The notes under the pieces: model-generated
Seen by the model: only the letters and a program-made list of their open reading frames with translations
Databases searched by the model: none
Told to the model about the DNA's origin: nothing
Assembly (NCBI GenBank): GCA_021229015.1
Contig: CM037795.1
Span: 17,918,933-17,982,932 of the forward strand
Direction of reading: 5' to 3'
DNA: 64,000 bases
DNA from: Solen grandis
Lineage: Eukaryota > Mollusca > Bivalvia > Adapedonta > Solenidae
Position numbers and translations under genes: made by a program
Shown here: piece after piece, positions 1-12,300 of the stretch
Position numbering within the stretch: position 1 is the first letter of the stretch
How the letters are laid out: each line of letters opens with the position of its first letter

Positions 1-123
1 GACCACTGAGGAGCAGCGAACAGCATGAAACCTGATCAGCCTGTGAGTTACTTGCAGGCTGATCTGGTTTTATGCTGTTGGCATAGGTCTTTTCATGGTG
101 TCCTCTATGAGGGAAAGGGTTAA
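1..123 (+). mobile_element. TTAA-target MITE family 1 (cut by window edge)
   Basis: Right part of a ~240-bp family with ends TTAA-CCCTTTCCCTCATA and TATGAGGGAAAGGG-TTAA. A TTAA target with CCC termini is characteristic of the piggyBac superfamily. The interior forms a hairpin with a ~32-bp stem (GCGAACAGCATAAAACC arm). No ORF, so non-autonomous. Thirteen copies occur in this window. Confidence 0.85.
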
Positions 124-937
124 ACCCTTTACCTATTAGACTTGTTATGACATCTTCGAAAACAGAGCAGACAAATCAAATAGCTCCTTCCCGGAGCTGT
201 CTGGTCCAAGTTGGCTCTATTTTCTCATATAATATTGTACCATTTTATTGATTTGCTCATTTATGCATGTTGTTAAATAAGAGAAACCTATGGTCAACAA
301 AATGAGGTAGTTATATATATATTAATGCACTAACAGGTAATTCTCAGTAAAATTATTCTTATCTGATTTTAACCATTTTATCAATTCACAATTACCATCA
401 ATGCTTTCATTCAGATCTTGCCAAAGGATGGCAGAAAAATCAACCTCTGATCGATTTGTCATTAGTGAAAATCACAAAAATTGGTTGACTTACAGCAATA
501 TTCAGATCTTAAACAAAATCCTTCTTCAACCCATGCCAACTTGCTAATGTTTTCCAAAACAAATCTATCTAGGTCTGAAATCTGAAATTGTTATATCTAT
601 TAATGAAAACCCTGGAAATGGTCATTACAGTCATGTCATATTTTGCTACATGCAATATATTTATTTTAGATTTCAGGACCTTGAAATAGAGCCAAGTTCC
701 ATTATAATGTTACATTAATCATGGGGACCAAGTTAATAGATCTCTTAATTTACACAACACTGCATTAAAACCCTGTGAAAATTTGCTCCTTGTTTTTAAC
801 TAAACAAATCATAAAATAAAGATTTGGGGGTCCGTTAAAGTGTCACATTGGATTTTCAGGGGCATCAGAAAACTAAGGAGGATAACTTTTGGACTGAATT
901 ATAAATTTGATCTGCACTGTACTGCAGTTATCTTTAA
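124..937. other. No gene seen
   Basis: AT-rich, multiple stops in all frames, no recognisable repeat. Confidence 0.5.
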
Positions 938-1135
938 TTAACCCTTTACCTCATGAATATTCATGAACTTGATGAATATCAATTTACTGAATTCTTTGAC
1001 ATGAAGGCTCTTTAACACTGTTTGAGCTAACAGATGAGACTCTCATAAGACAGCTCCTGGGTGGACATGTCCTATTTGGGCCTGCTCTGTTTGTCAAGGC
1101 GTGAAAAAACATCTATATGAGGTAAACAGGGTTAA
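938..1135. mobile_element. TTAA-target MITE family 2
   Basis: Starts TTAACCCTTTACCTCATGAA and ends GAGGTAAACAGGGTTAA. The interior carries an imperfect palindrome around cagctcctgg and gcctgctctgtttg. Related to family 1 only in the terminal bases and target site. Confidence 0.75.
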
Positions 1136-2069
1136 TGGAAGCTTCGTGACCTAGTGTGGATCTACATCTCTTGATCGTTTTGCAAAACAGGAAGTTTTCA
1201 CTATATCTGCTTACGAAATGACGTCAATTAAACTTGTTTTATGAAATAAAAGTTTCAATTGAAGTTTGTATCATGAAACAGAAATGAAAAATATATCTGT
1301 TTGAAAAATATATTTGTTTGAAAATTATATCTGTTTGAAAAATATATCTTTTTTTCATACTTTGCATGATTTTGTTTTCCACAATGAGAACCTGTCACTT
1401 AATCGTTATTGTAAGATCTGAGATTTTGTAAAGTAATTCATGATAAAAACAAATCCATTACTTTTCTATTAAATCTATATTTTCTATCACTAAATATTTA
1501 AAAAACTGTTTAAATGGATTTACAGGTACTCAGTGAACTAGTAGGCTATAGCTAATCTGGTTTTATATTGGTCACAAAAGTAATTTCAAAGACAGCTTTT
1601 GAGCCATATAGTGTTTGGATAATGGAAAATAACAATGCAATCTGAAAACTGAAATAGATCAACAAAGATAATTATATACACACAAAATAGTGTATATATG
1701 TACCCTACAGGGATTATTAGAAATCAGCAAACAATCCAACATATTGCCCCTATATTGATCAAATGCTATTTGGGTTGTCAAATTTGTAATATATAATTAT
1801 ACTGCTGAGCTTGCTGCATATTCTGTTACATGTAATATAAATCAGAAACAAGAGTGTTCTCTGGAACACAAATTGAGTCACCTGCTGAAGCGTGACGTAA
1901 AAAGTGTGATGGACAGACAGATGAGACAGACAGACAGATGGAAGACACCAAAAATCCCTATGTGTCACCTCTGCTCTGCAGGTGACACAAAAAGATGGTT
2001 TTGGATCTTGTTTTCGAGCACTATAGCCAGAGGCTTTATAAATGAGACAGAATGACATAAGAATGTATT
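1136..2069. other. No gene seen
   Basis: Contains short aaatatatctgtttgaaa repeats near 1285-1350 and nothing else I can name. Confidence 0.5.
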
Positions 2070-2316
2070 TTAAAACCTTTACCTCATGAATATTCATGTC
2101 CAAATTTATAACTTCATGAATATTAAATTAATGAACTATAAATGGTATATAAAACAATAGATTTTTCTTCACCATGCATAAAGCTGTGTAGAATCTGAGC
2201 TTCACTATTGTATGAGCAAACAGTGGAAACACTGATCAGCGAACTATAGGGACTGTCTGATCTTGGTCTACTCTATTTGCCAATGCGTCAAAATATGTCT
2301 TCATGAGGTATAAAGT
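2070..2316. mobile_element. MITE family 2 copy
   Basis: Left end taaaacctttacctcatgaa, right end atgaggtataaag; ends partly degraded. Confidence 0.65.
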
Positions 2317-2379
2317 ATATAGCCATACTGACAGGCTCAAATTCCACTGACAACATTTAATTAAAAGAATTACGTTGGA

Positions 2380-2545
2380 GAAACAAGTAACCTTACAACT
2401 TATACTTATCCCAATCAATATTGCCAAATTGGACCAGTACTTTCAGACACTTGGGATCCGAAGACCATGAAAATTCTTGTACCCAACAACCTGACTTGAA
2501 CCCACAATCTTCAGATCTACAGCCCTGTGTGTACCACTGGACCAA
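2380..2545 (-). repeat. SINE type 1 copy, degraded
   Basis: tRNA-derived SINE in reverse: attggaccagtacttt..cttgaacccacaatcttcag..accactggaccaat. The B-box-like part is mutated. Confidence 0.5.
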
Positions 2546-3029
2546 TTATTGACAGATTTTGGACAAACAGTATTGAGAAGATTTTTTTTTTTTTTTTTTT
2601 TTTTATAGGATACAAAAATGATAAAGTATGGTTTTCAAGTATTTAAATATTACTTAGCCCTAAGAAAGTTTGGTGGGACTCTAATCTGATTTATAGCTCA
2701 AGTTCAATTTGATCAGGTTTCAATTATTTCATGGTGTCTTCTCATCTATGTTGACAGACAGAAAACATTTAAAGATATGACCAACCGACAAGCTGAGTAT
2801 AACATGTGCCTCTCTCAATATAATTTTCTGGATTATAATTTTCAAGGTCTAAAAGCTTAACTATTACTATGTCACAATGGATTCACCCTAACCACAACAA
2901 TATGTCTTTGAACCCACACAAATGCACCACAATGCTGGCATGATAAACCAGGAAATAAAACAAGACATACAGCCTATATTTCAAGATGGTTTCACTTCCT
3001 GAACTGACCAATTTCAAATTCCTGTAGTT

Positions 3030-3256
3030 TTAACCGTTTACCTCATGAATATTCATGTACAAATCTATGCCTTGATGAATATAAAATTTCTGAACCATAA
3101 ACAACAAATTTCTCCCTGTCGTACATTTGACTGTGTTGAATCTGAGTGCTAAAAAATCGTATATGCAAACAAAGGAGACACTGATCAGACAGCTCCTGGA
3201 AGCCTTTCTTTGCAAATGTGTCAAAACAAAGTCTATATGAGGTAAATTAAGGGTTT
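3030..3256. mobile_element. MITE family 2 copy
   Basis: Left ttaaccgtttacctcatgaa, right atgaggtaaattaa; interior gcaaacaaaggagacactga. Confidence 0.68.
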
Positions 3257-3555
3257 AAAATTAGTCTCAGGAAGGCAGCTACATTCACTCCGAATAGGTT
3301 TTATAGACTTTTAATCTCATCTTAGATTTAATGATGGGTTGAAAACAGAAAAAAACTCATCAGTCTGTACATTTCCATCATAGTAATGTATGAAATTTCC
3401 TCTGATTGGTTTAGAAAGGTATGATGTGAAGCACTATACAGGTTTATCCATTGAACACTGGTAACTTCCCTTCTTTCTACAAACAAAAACAGAAAACAAT
3501 GATAATGTAATAGGAAAAGATGAAAAAGATTCTATATTACTTTGTCGGATTGGGT

Positions 3556-3795
3556 TTAACCCTTTCCCTCATATAGACTCATTTTGATGCACTCAATAGG
3601 TACCACATAAAGCCTGATCTGCAGAAAGCCAAACTCAAACCTTACCAAATTTAATTACAAAATCCTCATTTCCAGACCACTGAGGAGCAGCGAACAGCAT
3701 AAAACCTGATCAGCCTGCGAGTTACTCGCAGGCTGATCTGGTTTTATGCTGTTCACATAGGTCTTTTCATGGTGTCCTCTATGAGGGAAAGGGTT
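3556..3795 (+). mobile_element. MITE family 1 copy
   Basis: Near full length; the hairpin is intact apart from gttcaca on the right arm. It directly abuts a SINE on its right. Confidence 0.88.
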
Positions 3796-4078
3796 TACAT
3801 CCCACTGCCAGAATTTCAATCATTTGGGGACTTTCGTCTAGAGAAAGATATAGTACTGCCACACTGCAGTATCACACCATAAGAAAAGTGGCATGATACC
3901 ACACCCAGTCACATAGTATCCCGACACCAGGCCAACCAATGACAGAACCACCTTTGTATACTGTGCACTAAGCAAGGGAGCTATATACCAGTACCGTTGT
4001 TAATGATTTTGGTATGTTGAAGTCAGGGATTAACCCAAGGCGGACACCCTACTACTCGGCCATTGGGTCAGTGCAACT
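3796..4078 (-). repeat. SINE type 2 copy
   Basis: Reverse copy: tttacatcccactgccag .. aagtggcatgataccacacc .. taagcaagggagctatatac .. ctactcggccattgggtc. Confidence 0.65.
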
Positions 4079-4393
4079 ACATATAAAGAAGATAGAATCT
4101 ATAAATCTGGTATACCAGGAAAGGAATATGTATGTCTTGCAAAATAATATCTAATGGTTATGCCAACCAACCCAAGATTGTTTAAGGAAAATATTTATTG
4201 TAAATGTACTGAGAGTTTCAAACAATATTTACTGATCTCAATAGTGTAAAGACAAAACAAATTTATCTTTCAAGATATGTAAACAAGACAGAAACTTCCT
4301 TTTCTACTTTGCTACCCCTTCATACTGTCCTTCCTGGTTTGTCTGATTGGTTTTACATACCCTTGACAGTGTTTAAATCATTTAAAAGACTTG

Positions 4394-4634
4394 TTAACCC
4401 TTTCCCTCATATAGACTCATTTTGACGCACTCAGTAGGTACCACATAAAGCCTGATCTGCAGAAAACCACAGTTAAACCTTACCAAATTTAATTACAAAA
4501 TCCTCATTTCCAGACCACTGAGGAGCAGCGAACAGCATAAAACCTGATCAGCCTGCGAGTTACTCGCAGGCTGATCTGGTTTTATGCTGTTCGCATAGGT
4601 CTTTTCATTGTGTCCTCTATGAGGGAAAGGGTAA
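4394..4634 (+). mobile_element. MITE family 1 copy
   Basis: Full length with intact hairpin; right end ggtaaa rather than gttaa. Confidence 0.88.
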
Positions 4635-4805
4635 ACTTGAGACCTGTATTTCATATATCTCATACTGAATTGCACCACGACTATCATGCCATAGGAATGT
4701 GGCATGACTTCAAACTGTTACACAGTCAGTATATATCCTGATGCTGATCCAGTCTACCCTAGAACTACTGTATAGAGGGCCAAGCATTTTGGTTTATCAG
4801 GTGTT

Positions 4806-5020
4806 TTAACCCTTTCCCTCATATATACTCATTTTGACGTCCTCAATAGATATCACATAAAGCCTGATCTGCAGAAAACCACAGTTAAACCTTACCAAAT
4901 TTAATTACAAAATCCTCATTTCCAGACCACTGAGGAGCAGCGAACAGCATAAAACCTGATCAGCCTGCGAGTTACTCGCATAGGTCTTTTCATGGTGTCC
5001 TCTATGAGGGAAAGGGTTAA
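4806..5020 (+). mobile_element. MITE family 1 copy with hairpin-arm deletion
   Basis: Both TTAA ends present, but most of the right hairpin arm is missing after gttactcgca. Confidence 0.87.
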
Positions 5021-5065
5021 TTATGCAGGCCAGGGATCAAACTTGTGCTGTCTCACTCTAAAAGG

Positions 5066-5212
5066 GTTAATCCTTAACCTCATAAATATTGGTATATAAA
5101 TTTATGACTTGACAAATATTCATTTAACAAATTTTAGAAGGTATATGAAGCAAACAGAGGAGACCCTGATGTAGGTCTCCTCTGTTTGAAATGCTTGAAG
5201 ATGAGACTTTAT
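5066..5212. mobile_element. MITE family 2 copy, short
   Basis: Internally shortened; contains the hairpin caaacagaggagaccctgat / aggtctcctctgtttg. It abuts the next TTAA element at 5213. Confidence 0.6.
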
Positions 5213-5426
5213 TAACCCTTAACCCGCTGAATTTCTCAAATGGACTTAGCCAGCATCTTTTTTTGGAACTGTCCAGCTATCAATATTAGGGATAACAAGA
5301 TGAAAACTTGTAGTTGGTCAGCCAACAGTAAAGAGCCAGGCCAGCCTGCACACAATGTGCAGGCTGGCCTGGCTCTTTACTGGTGGCAAAGGTTAGCACT
5401 TATGGTTCCAGCAGGGTAAGGGTTAA
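5213..5426. mobile_element. TTAA-target element with perfect 27-bp hairpin
   Basis: Ends TTAACCCTTAACCCGCTG and CAGCAGGGTAAGGGTTAA. The core 5326-5382 is a perfect 27-bp stem with a 3-base loop (CAA); the arm begins CAGTAAAGAGCCAGGCC. No ORF. Only one copy is seen here. Confidence 0.8.
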
Positions 5427-5519
5427 GTAAAAGGTTTGAAAATATCCAGATATGGTGTTCACCAAAATGCCACAAATTTCCTTCATGTATTTTTCTTTAT
5501 TGGCTTTAATTAAGTCTAA

Positions 5520-5640
5520 ACTTATATATATTTTATGATGATTGGGAAACAAGTTCTTATACAACTTAATACCAATTCCTCTTGATGGTTGTCCTGGGTT
5601 GGATCAGTACTATGTGCCTGTGAAAGCCATTGAAAATCCT
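5520..5640 (-). repeat. SINE type 1 tail fragment
   Basis: gattgggaaacaagttctta .. cctgggttggatcagtac; the tRNA-like head is missing. Confidence 0.5.
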
Positions 5641-6051
5641 TGCCCCAATGGAAACAAACCCAAAGCCTTTTTCTTTGTTAGTCTAAATTGCCATCTTTAT
5701 TCATAATTGTCTTGTATATTATTTAGATCTAATGTAAAAATTTGACTGCCAGCAAAATAACACCAGCTGGTTTGTATAGACTGTTTTAGTGTTTAAAATT
5801 CATAAGATATTTAAAAAATCATAATAATAAATCACTGAATATGTTTCTATTGGAAACAGCTCTTTAATGCATCATTAATAGCAACACCATACTCTATGAA
5901 AAACATGAAAATTGTTTACATTTTTTTTAATTTATGTAACTATAATGCAAGAATTTGGTTCTTTCATACAAAAAGATACTAACTTGTGGGTTAAAATTAA
6001 AACAACATTTTCAAAGTTTTAGCGTTTTATCTATTTTATTTAAAGTACATT
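5641..6051. other. No gene seen
   Basis: AT-rich filler between a SINE fragment and a MITE. Confidence 0.5.
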
Positions 6052-6293
6052 TTAACCCTTTCCCTCATATAGACTCATTTTGACGCACTCAAAAGGTGCC
6101 ACATAAAGCCTGATCTGCAGAAAACCACAGTTAAACCCTACCAAATTTAATTAAACAATCCTCATTACCAGACCACTGAGGAGCAGCGAACAGCATAAAA
6201 CCTGATCAGCCTGCGAGTTACTCGCAGGCTGATCTGGTTTTATGCTGTTCGCATAGGTCTTTTCATGGTATTCTCTATGAGGGAAAGGGTTAA
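6052..6293 (+). mobile_element. MITE family 1 copy
   Basis: Full length, TTAA at both ends, hairpin intact. Confidence 0.88.
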
Positions 6294-6737
6294 AATGGAG
6301 CTTCAATGCTTCACATGTCATTCAATATCTTTATATCTATCTGTGGTCAAACATCCTATCCCCTTTTTCTTGTAACATGATACTTTCTGATCTTTTACCT
6401 TTGACTCCCACTCCTGAACCAATTAAAATCCAGGACCCTGTAACATTACAGTTAAATTTAATTTGTTTGCTTCCAAGAAACAGGGGTAGGGCACTTAATG
6501 AATTGAACCTGACCACAGTGATAAAAACTTGTGTGAAAACTTCAAACCCAACCAACCCTATCTACAGGAGTGACCTTAATACTGTATACTCATGGCCTGT
6601 ATGTTTGGATACATGCAATATTATGGGTTAATCCTGAAGGACATTGAAGATCGAACAGAAAAATGTCATATATGCAACTGATATAAAACTAGACCATCCT
6701 GCAAATAATTTGCTGGTTGATCTGGCTTCACGTTCGT

Positions 6738-6800
6738 TTGTTTGGGGTTTACATCCCACCATGTTTTAGTCATTTAGTGACTTTTATCTACATAAGACAG
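6738..6800 (-). repeat. SINE type 2 tail fragment
   Basis: gtttggggtttacatcccacc and tagtcatttagtgactttta only. Confidence 0.45.
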
Positions 6801-8278
6801 ACGAATAGTGTTGCAATAACTGTGAAATTCACATCTACAATATTAACTGGCGTAAAAAGGACATGAAGAATTTTTTTATTGCAATATTCATTGCATTCAC
6901 ATGCAGTATAGCTTAAGTGTTCGCGCACAAATACTTTAGTTACCACATGTGCACACGATAACTACTATGTGCAAATGAAGTGACTTATCATATGCTTATA
7001 TAACAGTGCACACCCGATATAAAAATTATCTTCCATATTCCCTTTATACGACTGTGACCATGCATATCAAATCTGAGCTTACAAGTCCTGTACAATCTGA
7101 CTGAATACTGTTCACTACTCATCAGTAACTTTGCAAAGAGACTGCACCACCATTACAAACACTAAAACTAAGTATACTTTCAGTCTGATAAATTGCACAA
7201 AGTACAAAAAGACTTATCCCACAAGACTTAGCGATAACAGGATTTCCGACAAATCCACACAAAACAACGCGTTCATGGCTTTTTCACAGGAGGTTATTGT
7301 TGCATCACAATACTATATCTTCACTAATTAATTAACCACAAAAAATATCAGATAAAAAACACATTTAAAATGAAGCAGAAGGTGTCATTTCAACCACAAA
7401 CTTATGAAAGTGAAAGTACACTGATGGACTTATTACAAATAGGAGTGACTCACAAACCACATTCAAAACCATTCTCTGATAAGCCAGTAGCATAGATCTT
7501 CAGAAAAGCAATAAATATTATACAAGGAGCATGCCAAAGTACTCTTGGCTTTGAACCCATCGTGGAATGGTATATCTCATTAATCCAGTACAAGGGCTTC
7601 CTTGTTGGGTTGGAATAGTTTGTGGCTTCTCAAAGCTCCTATATATATAAAATTATCTAGAAAGCCATTCCTTTCTCAGTAAATAAAACGGTCCAAAAAG
7701 AATGCACTATTAAAGTGGGGCACGATGATAACAATTAGCACTTTCCAAACACTGAAACTATATAAACAACAAGTAGCCCTTAACTTCATATGGATTCATG
7801 TTGACACCTTGTAAAACAGAGTAGACCCAGATCAGAGAGCTCCTAAAGTTAACACCTGTTAAACTGTGAGTTATTTTTTTAATCTAGTCAGGAAATTTGA
7901 CCTCATGAATATGTAAGTGGTATAAAGTGGAGCAAAATCTATATGTGGTATAAAGTTGTAAAAAAAGGAAGTATCAAGTGGCATATATATATGTATCAGA
8001 GAATGAGGTATCAGACTAACCATGTGGTTCACTGTCTTTGGTATAACACACTGCACAAATTTTATTTGGCATCATGTTCAAAATGTGCATGTGGTATCAT
8101 ACTGAGTATGAATGTGGTTTATGATGATGGTAACATGTGGTATATAAATGTCAGTGGTATCATGCTAAGCATAAATGTGATTAATATGGCATTATATATG
8201 TGGTATTAAAGTGTTTGTGGTATTTTGTGGAATCATGTTTAGCATAGATGTGTTTGTGGTATCATGTGATTATCAAGA
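6801..8278. other. No gene seen; loose gtggtat repeats
   Basis: From about 7915 the words gtggtataaagt and gtggtatcatg recur irregularly to 8265, possibly a worn array related to SINE type 2. The open frame at 7131 has no support. Confidence 0.45.
7771..7850. repeat. MITE family 2 fragment
   Basis: Reads cagagtagacccagatcaga with adjoining cttcatatggattcatg; the rest is not alignable. Confidence 0.35.
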
Positions 8279-8520
8279 TTAACCCTTTCCCTCATAGAGG
8301 AAACCATGAAAAGACCTATGCGAACAACATAAAACCAGATCAGCCTGTGAGTAACTCCCAGGCTGATCAGGTTTTGTGTTGTTCGCTGCTCCTCAGTGGT
8401 CTGGAAATGAGGACTTTATAATTAAATTTGGTAAGGTTTAACTGTGGTTTTCTGCAGATCCGGCTTTATGTGGTACCTACTGAGTGCGTCAAAATGAGTC
8501 TATATGAGGGAAAAGATTAA
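8279..8520 (-). mobile_element. MITE family 1 copy, inverted
   Basis: Reverse orientation relative to most copies; several substitutions in the hairpin (gtaactcccagg). Confidence 0.87.
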
Positions 8521-8875
8521 TGCTTTTCATAAGTCTTATCTGGCTTACAAGTTGCCTAATTTTCATTAATTGTAAGTTAATTGATACGTATCTACATGAA
8601 TGCAGTGGAGGAGTATATATAGGTAAATACATATAGTGTCTAGTATCACAAATGTACTCTAGTGTGCCATGCAGTCGGGGTGAGGACTATCCCAGTGTTT
8701 ATACAGGTGACCAGATCTCATCACTCTGCAGATAAGACTGTGTAAACCAGGAAGTAATTAAAGGTTCGTCCACACCTACCACAACGAGAATTTAAGAATT
8801 TTGGCTAAACTTGCTGCATCAGTAACAAGGTGACGTAAAGAAAATGTAAACTGAGATGACAAGAACATTTCAGAA
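8521..8875. other. No gene seen
   Basis: Unique-looking AT-rich DNA. Confidence 0.5.
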
Positions 8876-10217
8876 CAAGAGGCCCATGATGGCCCTAAAT
8901 CGCTCACCTGAGATAAATAGGTTGACCCAAGGAACATCTGTACCAATTTATTTTAAAATCTGGCCAGTAGTTTTGAAGAAGATAATTTTTAAAGTTTTCA
9001 TATTTTTTTTCTTTTTGTTGCCATGGCAACCAGAGTTCTACATGGATCAAGTTTATTTTAGCAACTTTTGTGAAGGTTGACCCAAGGATCATCCCTGCCA
9101 AGTTAAATCTAAATCTGTCCAGTGGTTTCAGAGGAGATCTTGTTTAAAGGTTTCTCTATATACATATAAGGCAAATAAGCCCCGCCCCTGGCGGCCTTGT
9201 TTATTTACGAATCGGAATAATTTTAGCAACTTTGGTAGAGGTTGGCCCAAGGAACATCTGTACCAATTTATTTTAAAATCTGGCCAGTAGTTTTGAAGAA
9301 GATGATTTTTAATTTTTTTTTTTTTTTTTTTTTTGTTGCCATGGTAACCAGAGTTCTACATGGATCAAGTTTATTTTAGCAACTTTTGTGAAGGTTGACC
9401 CAAGGATCATCCCTGCCAAGTTTAATCAAATTCTGTCCAGTGGTTTCAGAGAAGATGTTGTTTAAAGGTTTCTCTATATACATATAAGGCAAATAAGCCC
9501 CGCCCCTGGCGGCCATGTTTTTTTACGGATCGGAATAATTTTAGCAACTTTGGTAGAGGTTGACCCAAGGAACATCTGTACCAATTTATTTTAAAATCTG
9601 GCAAGTAGTTTTGAAGAAGATGATTTTTAAAGTTTTCATTTTTTTCTCCTTTTTGTTGCCATGGCAACCAGAGTTCTACATGGATCAAGTTTATTTTAGC
9701 AACTTTTGTGAAGGTTGACCCAAGGATCATCCCTGCCAAGTTTAATCAAATTCTGTCCAGTGGTTTCAGAGGAGATGTTGTTTAAAGGTTTCTCTATATA
9801 CATATAAGGCAAATAAGCCCCGCCCCTGGCGGCCATGTTTTTTTACGGATCGGAATAATTTTAGCAACTTTGGTAGAGGTTGACCCAAGGAACATCTCTA
9901 CCAATTTATTTTAAAATCTGGCCAGTAGTTTTGAAGAAGATGATTTTTAAAGTTTTCATTTTTTTCTCCTTTTTGTTGCCATGGCAACCAGAGTTCTTCA
10001 TGGATCAAGTTTATTTTAGCAACTTTTGTAGAGCCTCACCCAAGGAACATTCCTGCCAAGTTTCATTAAATTCTGTCCAGTGGTTTCAGAGGAGATGTCG
10101 TTTAAAGCAAATTGTTGACGACACACGACGCACGACGCACGACGGACGACGACGGACGCCGGACGAAGGGCGATCACAAAAGCTCACCTTGAGCACTTTG
10201 TGCTCAGGTGAGCTAAA
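8876..10217. mobile_element. Tandem-core element with terminal hairpin
   Basis: Left end aagaggcccatgatggccc..cgctcacctgag; right end a hairpin agctcaccttgagcac / gtgctcaggtgagct, then aaaa. Between them are four ~319-bp units starting at 8921, 9241, 9559 and 9879 (gttgacccaaggaacatc), the last followed by an acgacg-rich tract (10110-10165). Open frames inside both strands are repeat artefacts. The class is uncertain; the 3' hairpin ending in CTAA is reminiscent of Helitron-like elements. Confidence 0.7.
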
Positions 10218-10559
10218 AATGAGGAGAAATACCTGGGACTCATGACTGTCGTCATGTTTCTTATACTAAAGTGGATAAATAGGGTCAGCTAAACAAAAAC
10301 AACATAAAAATTTGTTGATATGTATGATGTTATTTTCTTCAATTATATAAGTTGTTTTGACATAGTGAAATGATAAACATTCTTAAGTTTCATATTACAT
10401 GCTTACTTCTGATGCTGTAAATTGTTTCAAGTACCAGAGATCCTGGAAAAAAACATTTGTCAGAGAGAAAAACATAGGTCTTTCAACAAGATAAAATTAT
10501 ACTGTTTTTGTTTTTTTCCTGGGTTCTTCTAGTTACGAACCCATATAAGGTCTATCAAG
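10218..10559. other. No gene seen
   Basis: Unique-looking AT-rich DNA. Confidence 0.5.
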
Positions 10560-11215
10560 CATAGTATTTGTTTTTGATGTCCCATCAACATCATTTCAGT
10601 CATTTAGAGACTTCAAATGAATTCAGTGCTGCTAACTCAGGGGTATCTCACTGTAGACAAGTGGCATGGCACCACACCCACATTATATCCTGACACCAAG
10701 TCCACCATCTCTGGAACCACATCACACAAGTGGCATGATACCACACCCACATTATATCCTGACACCCAGCAGACCATCTCTGGAACCACATCACACAAGT
10801 GGCATGATACCACACCCACTTTATATCCTGACACCCAGCCGACCATCTCTGGAACCACATCACACAAGTGGCATGATACCACACCCACATTATATCCTGA
10901 CACCCAGCCGACCATCTCTGGAACCACATCACAAGTGGCATGATACCACACCATAATCCGACACCCAGCTGACATCTTGACGACATCACTCAAGTGCATG
11001 ATACCACATCCCACAAGATTTATAGCACACCCTCCATTAAATGGCATCACCCGAAGTGGCATGATACCAGACCCATATTTAAATGCTAAGCGCCATGCAA
11101 GGGAACTATACCAGTGCCAACTTTTTATGACTGTCATGACTGGCAATTTTAAAGCCACACCACCACCATGGCAAGATATTTCAACAACTTGGACAAGTTG
11201 AACATTTTTGGGAAC
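10560..11215 (-). repeat. SINE type 2 copy expanded by a 69-bp tandem array
   Basis: The left part (catttcagtcatttagagac) and right part (gctaagcgccatgcaaggga, ccagtgccaactttttatga) are SINE sequence; the middle is amplified (see next entry). Confidence 0.65.
10661..10960. repeat. 69-bp tandem repeat, about 4.5 units
   Basis: gtggcatg recurs at 10661, 10730, 10799, 10868 and 10935. The unit matches the SINE segment gtggcatgataccacaccca..caggccaac seen singly at 3887. Because 69 is a multiple of three, frames stay open on both strands. Not coding, no spacers. Confidence 0.85.
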
Positions 11216-11671
11216 AAGAATGGGGCACAAACTCCAGCAACAGGTAGTTTATATACAGATTTAATATTCAACTTAAGTTTTGGTCTTAGACCTTCATCAG
11301 GGAAATTAGCAAACACTCAAGTTAAATAATGTAGACAGAAGATGGAAATGCTAAAAACAAAGGAGTGACCAAATAATATAAACAAATCCAGCTATATGTA
11401 TACATTTAAGTGGTTTGTGGCCTGTATATCTCAAGAGATATGCAGCTAGATTCACTGAAAACAGACCTATATATCTATATAATGTACCTTGACTCCTGTA
11501 TGCAGTGGCGCACAAGTCTTACCAAGAAGCAGTGCAGTCAAAGATTAGCAGGATATATAGATTACCTGCTGATTATCAAACTGGCCTGGCAGAAATTAAT
11601 GTGTACATTATCTGTACTAAAAAGTCATATACACTCATTTCACTTCTAAGCACTCACAAATCACTTTGAGA
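11216..11671. other. No gene seen
   Basis: An open frame at 11410-11649 lacks codon or motif support. Confidence 0.45.
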
Positions 11672-11929
11672 TTAACCCTTTACCTCATGAATATTCACAA
11701 ACAAATTCATGACTTGATGAATAATAATTAACTGAGCTTTAAATAGTATATGATGTTATGAAATTTTCTTTACCATGCAGACAATGTGTACAATCTAAGC
11801 TTTAATATTGAATGAGAAAAAAGAGGAGACCCAGATCAGACAGCTCCTAGCTGTCTGATCTGGGTCCACTCTGTTTGCCATGTGCATCCAAATGAATCTA
11901 CATGTAAAACTATATTAGGTAAAGAGTAA
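11672..11929. mobile_element. MITE family 2 copy
   Basis: TTAACCCTTTACCTCATGAA at the left. Internal palindrome gacccagatcagacagctcc followed by its inverse. Right end degraded. Confidence 0.7.
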
Positions 11930-12058
11930 CCATACACACGTGACAGTGCAGATCCATTATAACACTTTTGTGGAGCCCACGCTTTATTGGACCACATTCT
12001 AGCCACTGTAACTAATTATTACAAAATTCACCAATGAAGAGGTTGAGTTATATTCACT

Positions 12059-12300
12059 TTAACCCTTTCCCTCATAGAGGACACCATGAAAAGACCTATG
12101 CGAACAGCATAAAACCAGATCAGCCTGCGAGTAACTCGCAGGCTGATCAGGTTTTATGCTGTTCGCTGCTCCTCAGTGGTCTGGAAATGAGTATTTTGTA
12201 ATTAAATTTGGTAGGGTTTAACTGTGGTTTTCTGCAGATCAGGCTTTATGTGGTACCTATTGAGGGCGTCAAAATGAGTCTATATGAGGGAAAGGGTTAA
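12059..12300 (-). mobile_element. MITE family 1 copy, inverted
   Basis: Full length, hairpin essentially perfect, TTAA on both sides. Confidence 0.88.

Noticed and set aside
8904..10245. Frames such as NLIHVELWLPWQQK seen several times
   Set aside because: Fall in the ~319-bp tandem units of a mobile element and are found on both strands.
10637..11230. 197-codon minus-strand frame and three overlapping frames
   Set aside because: Created by a 69-bp tandem array whose period is a multiple of three; no non-repeat coding signal.
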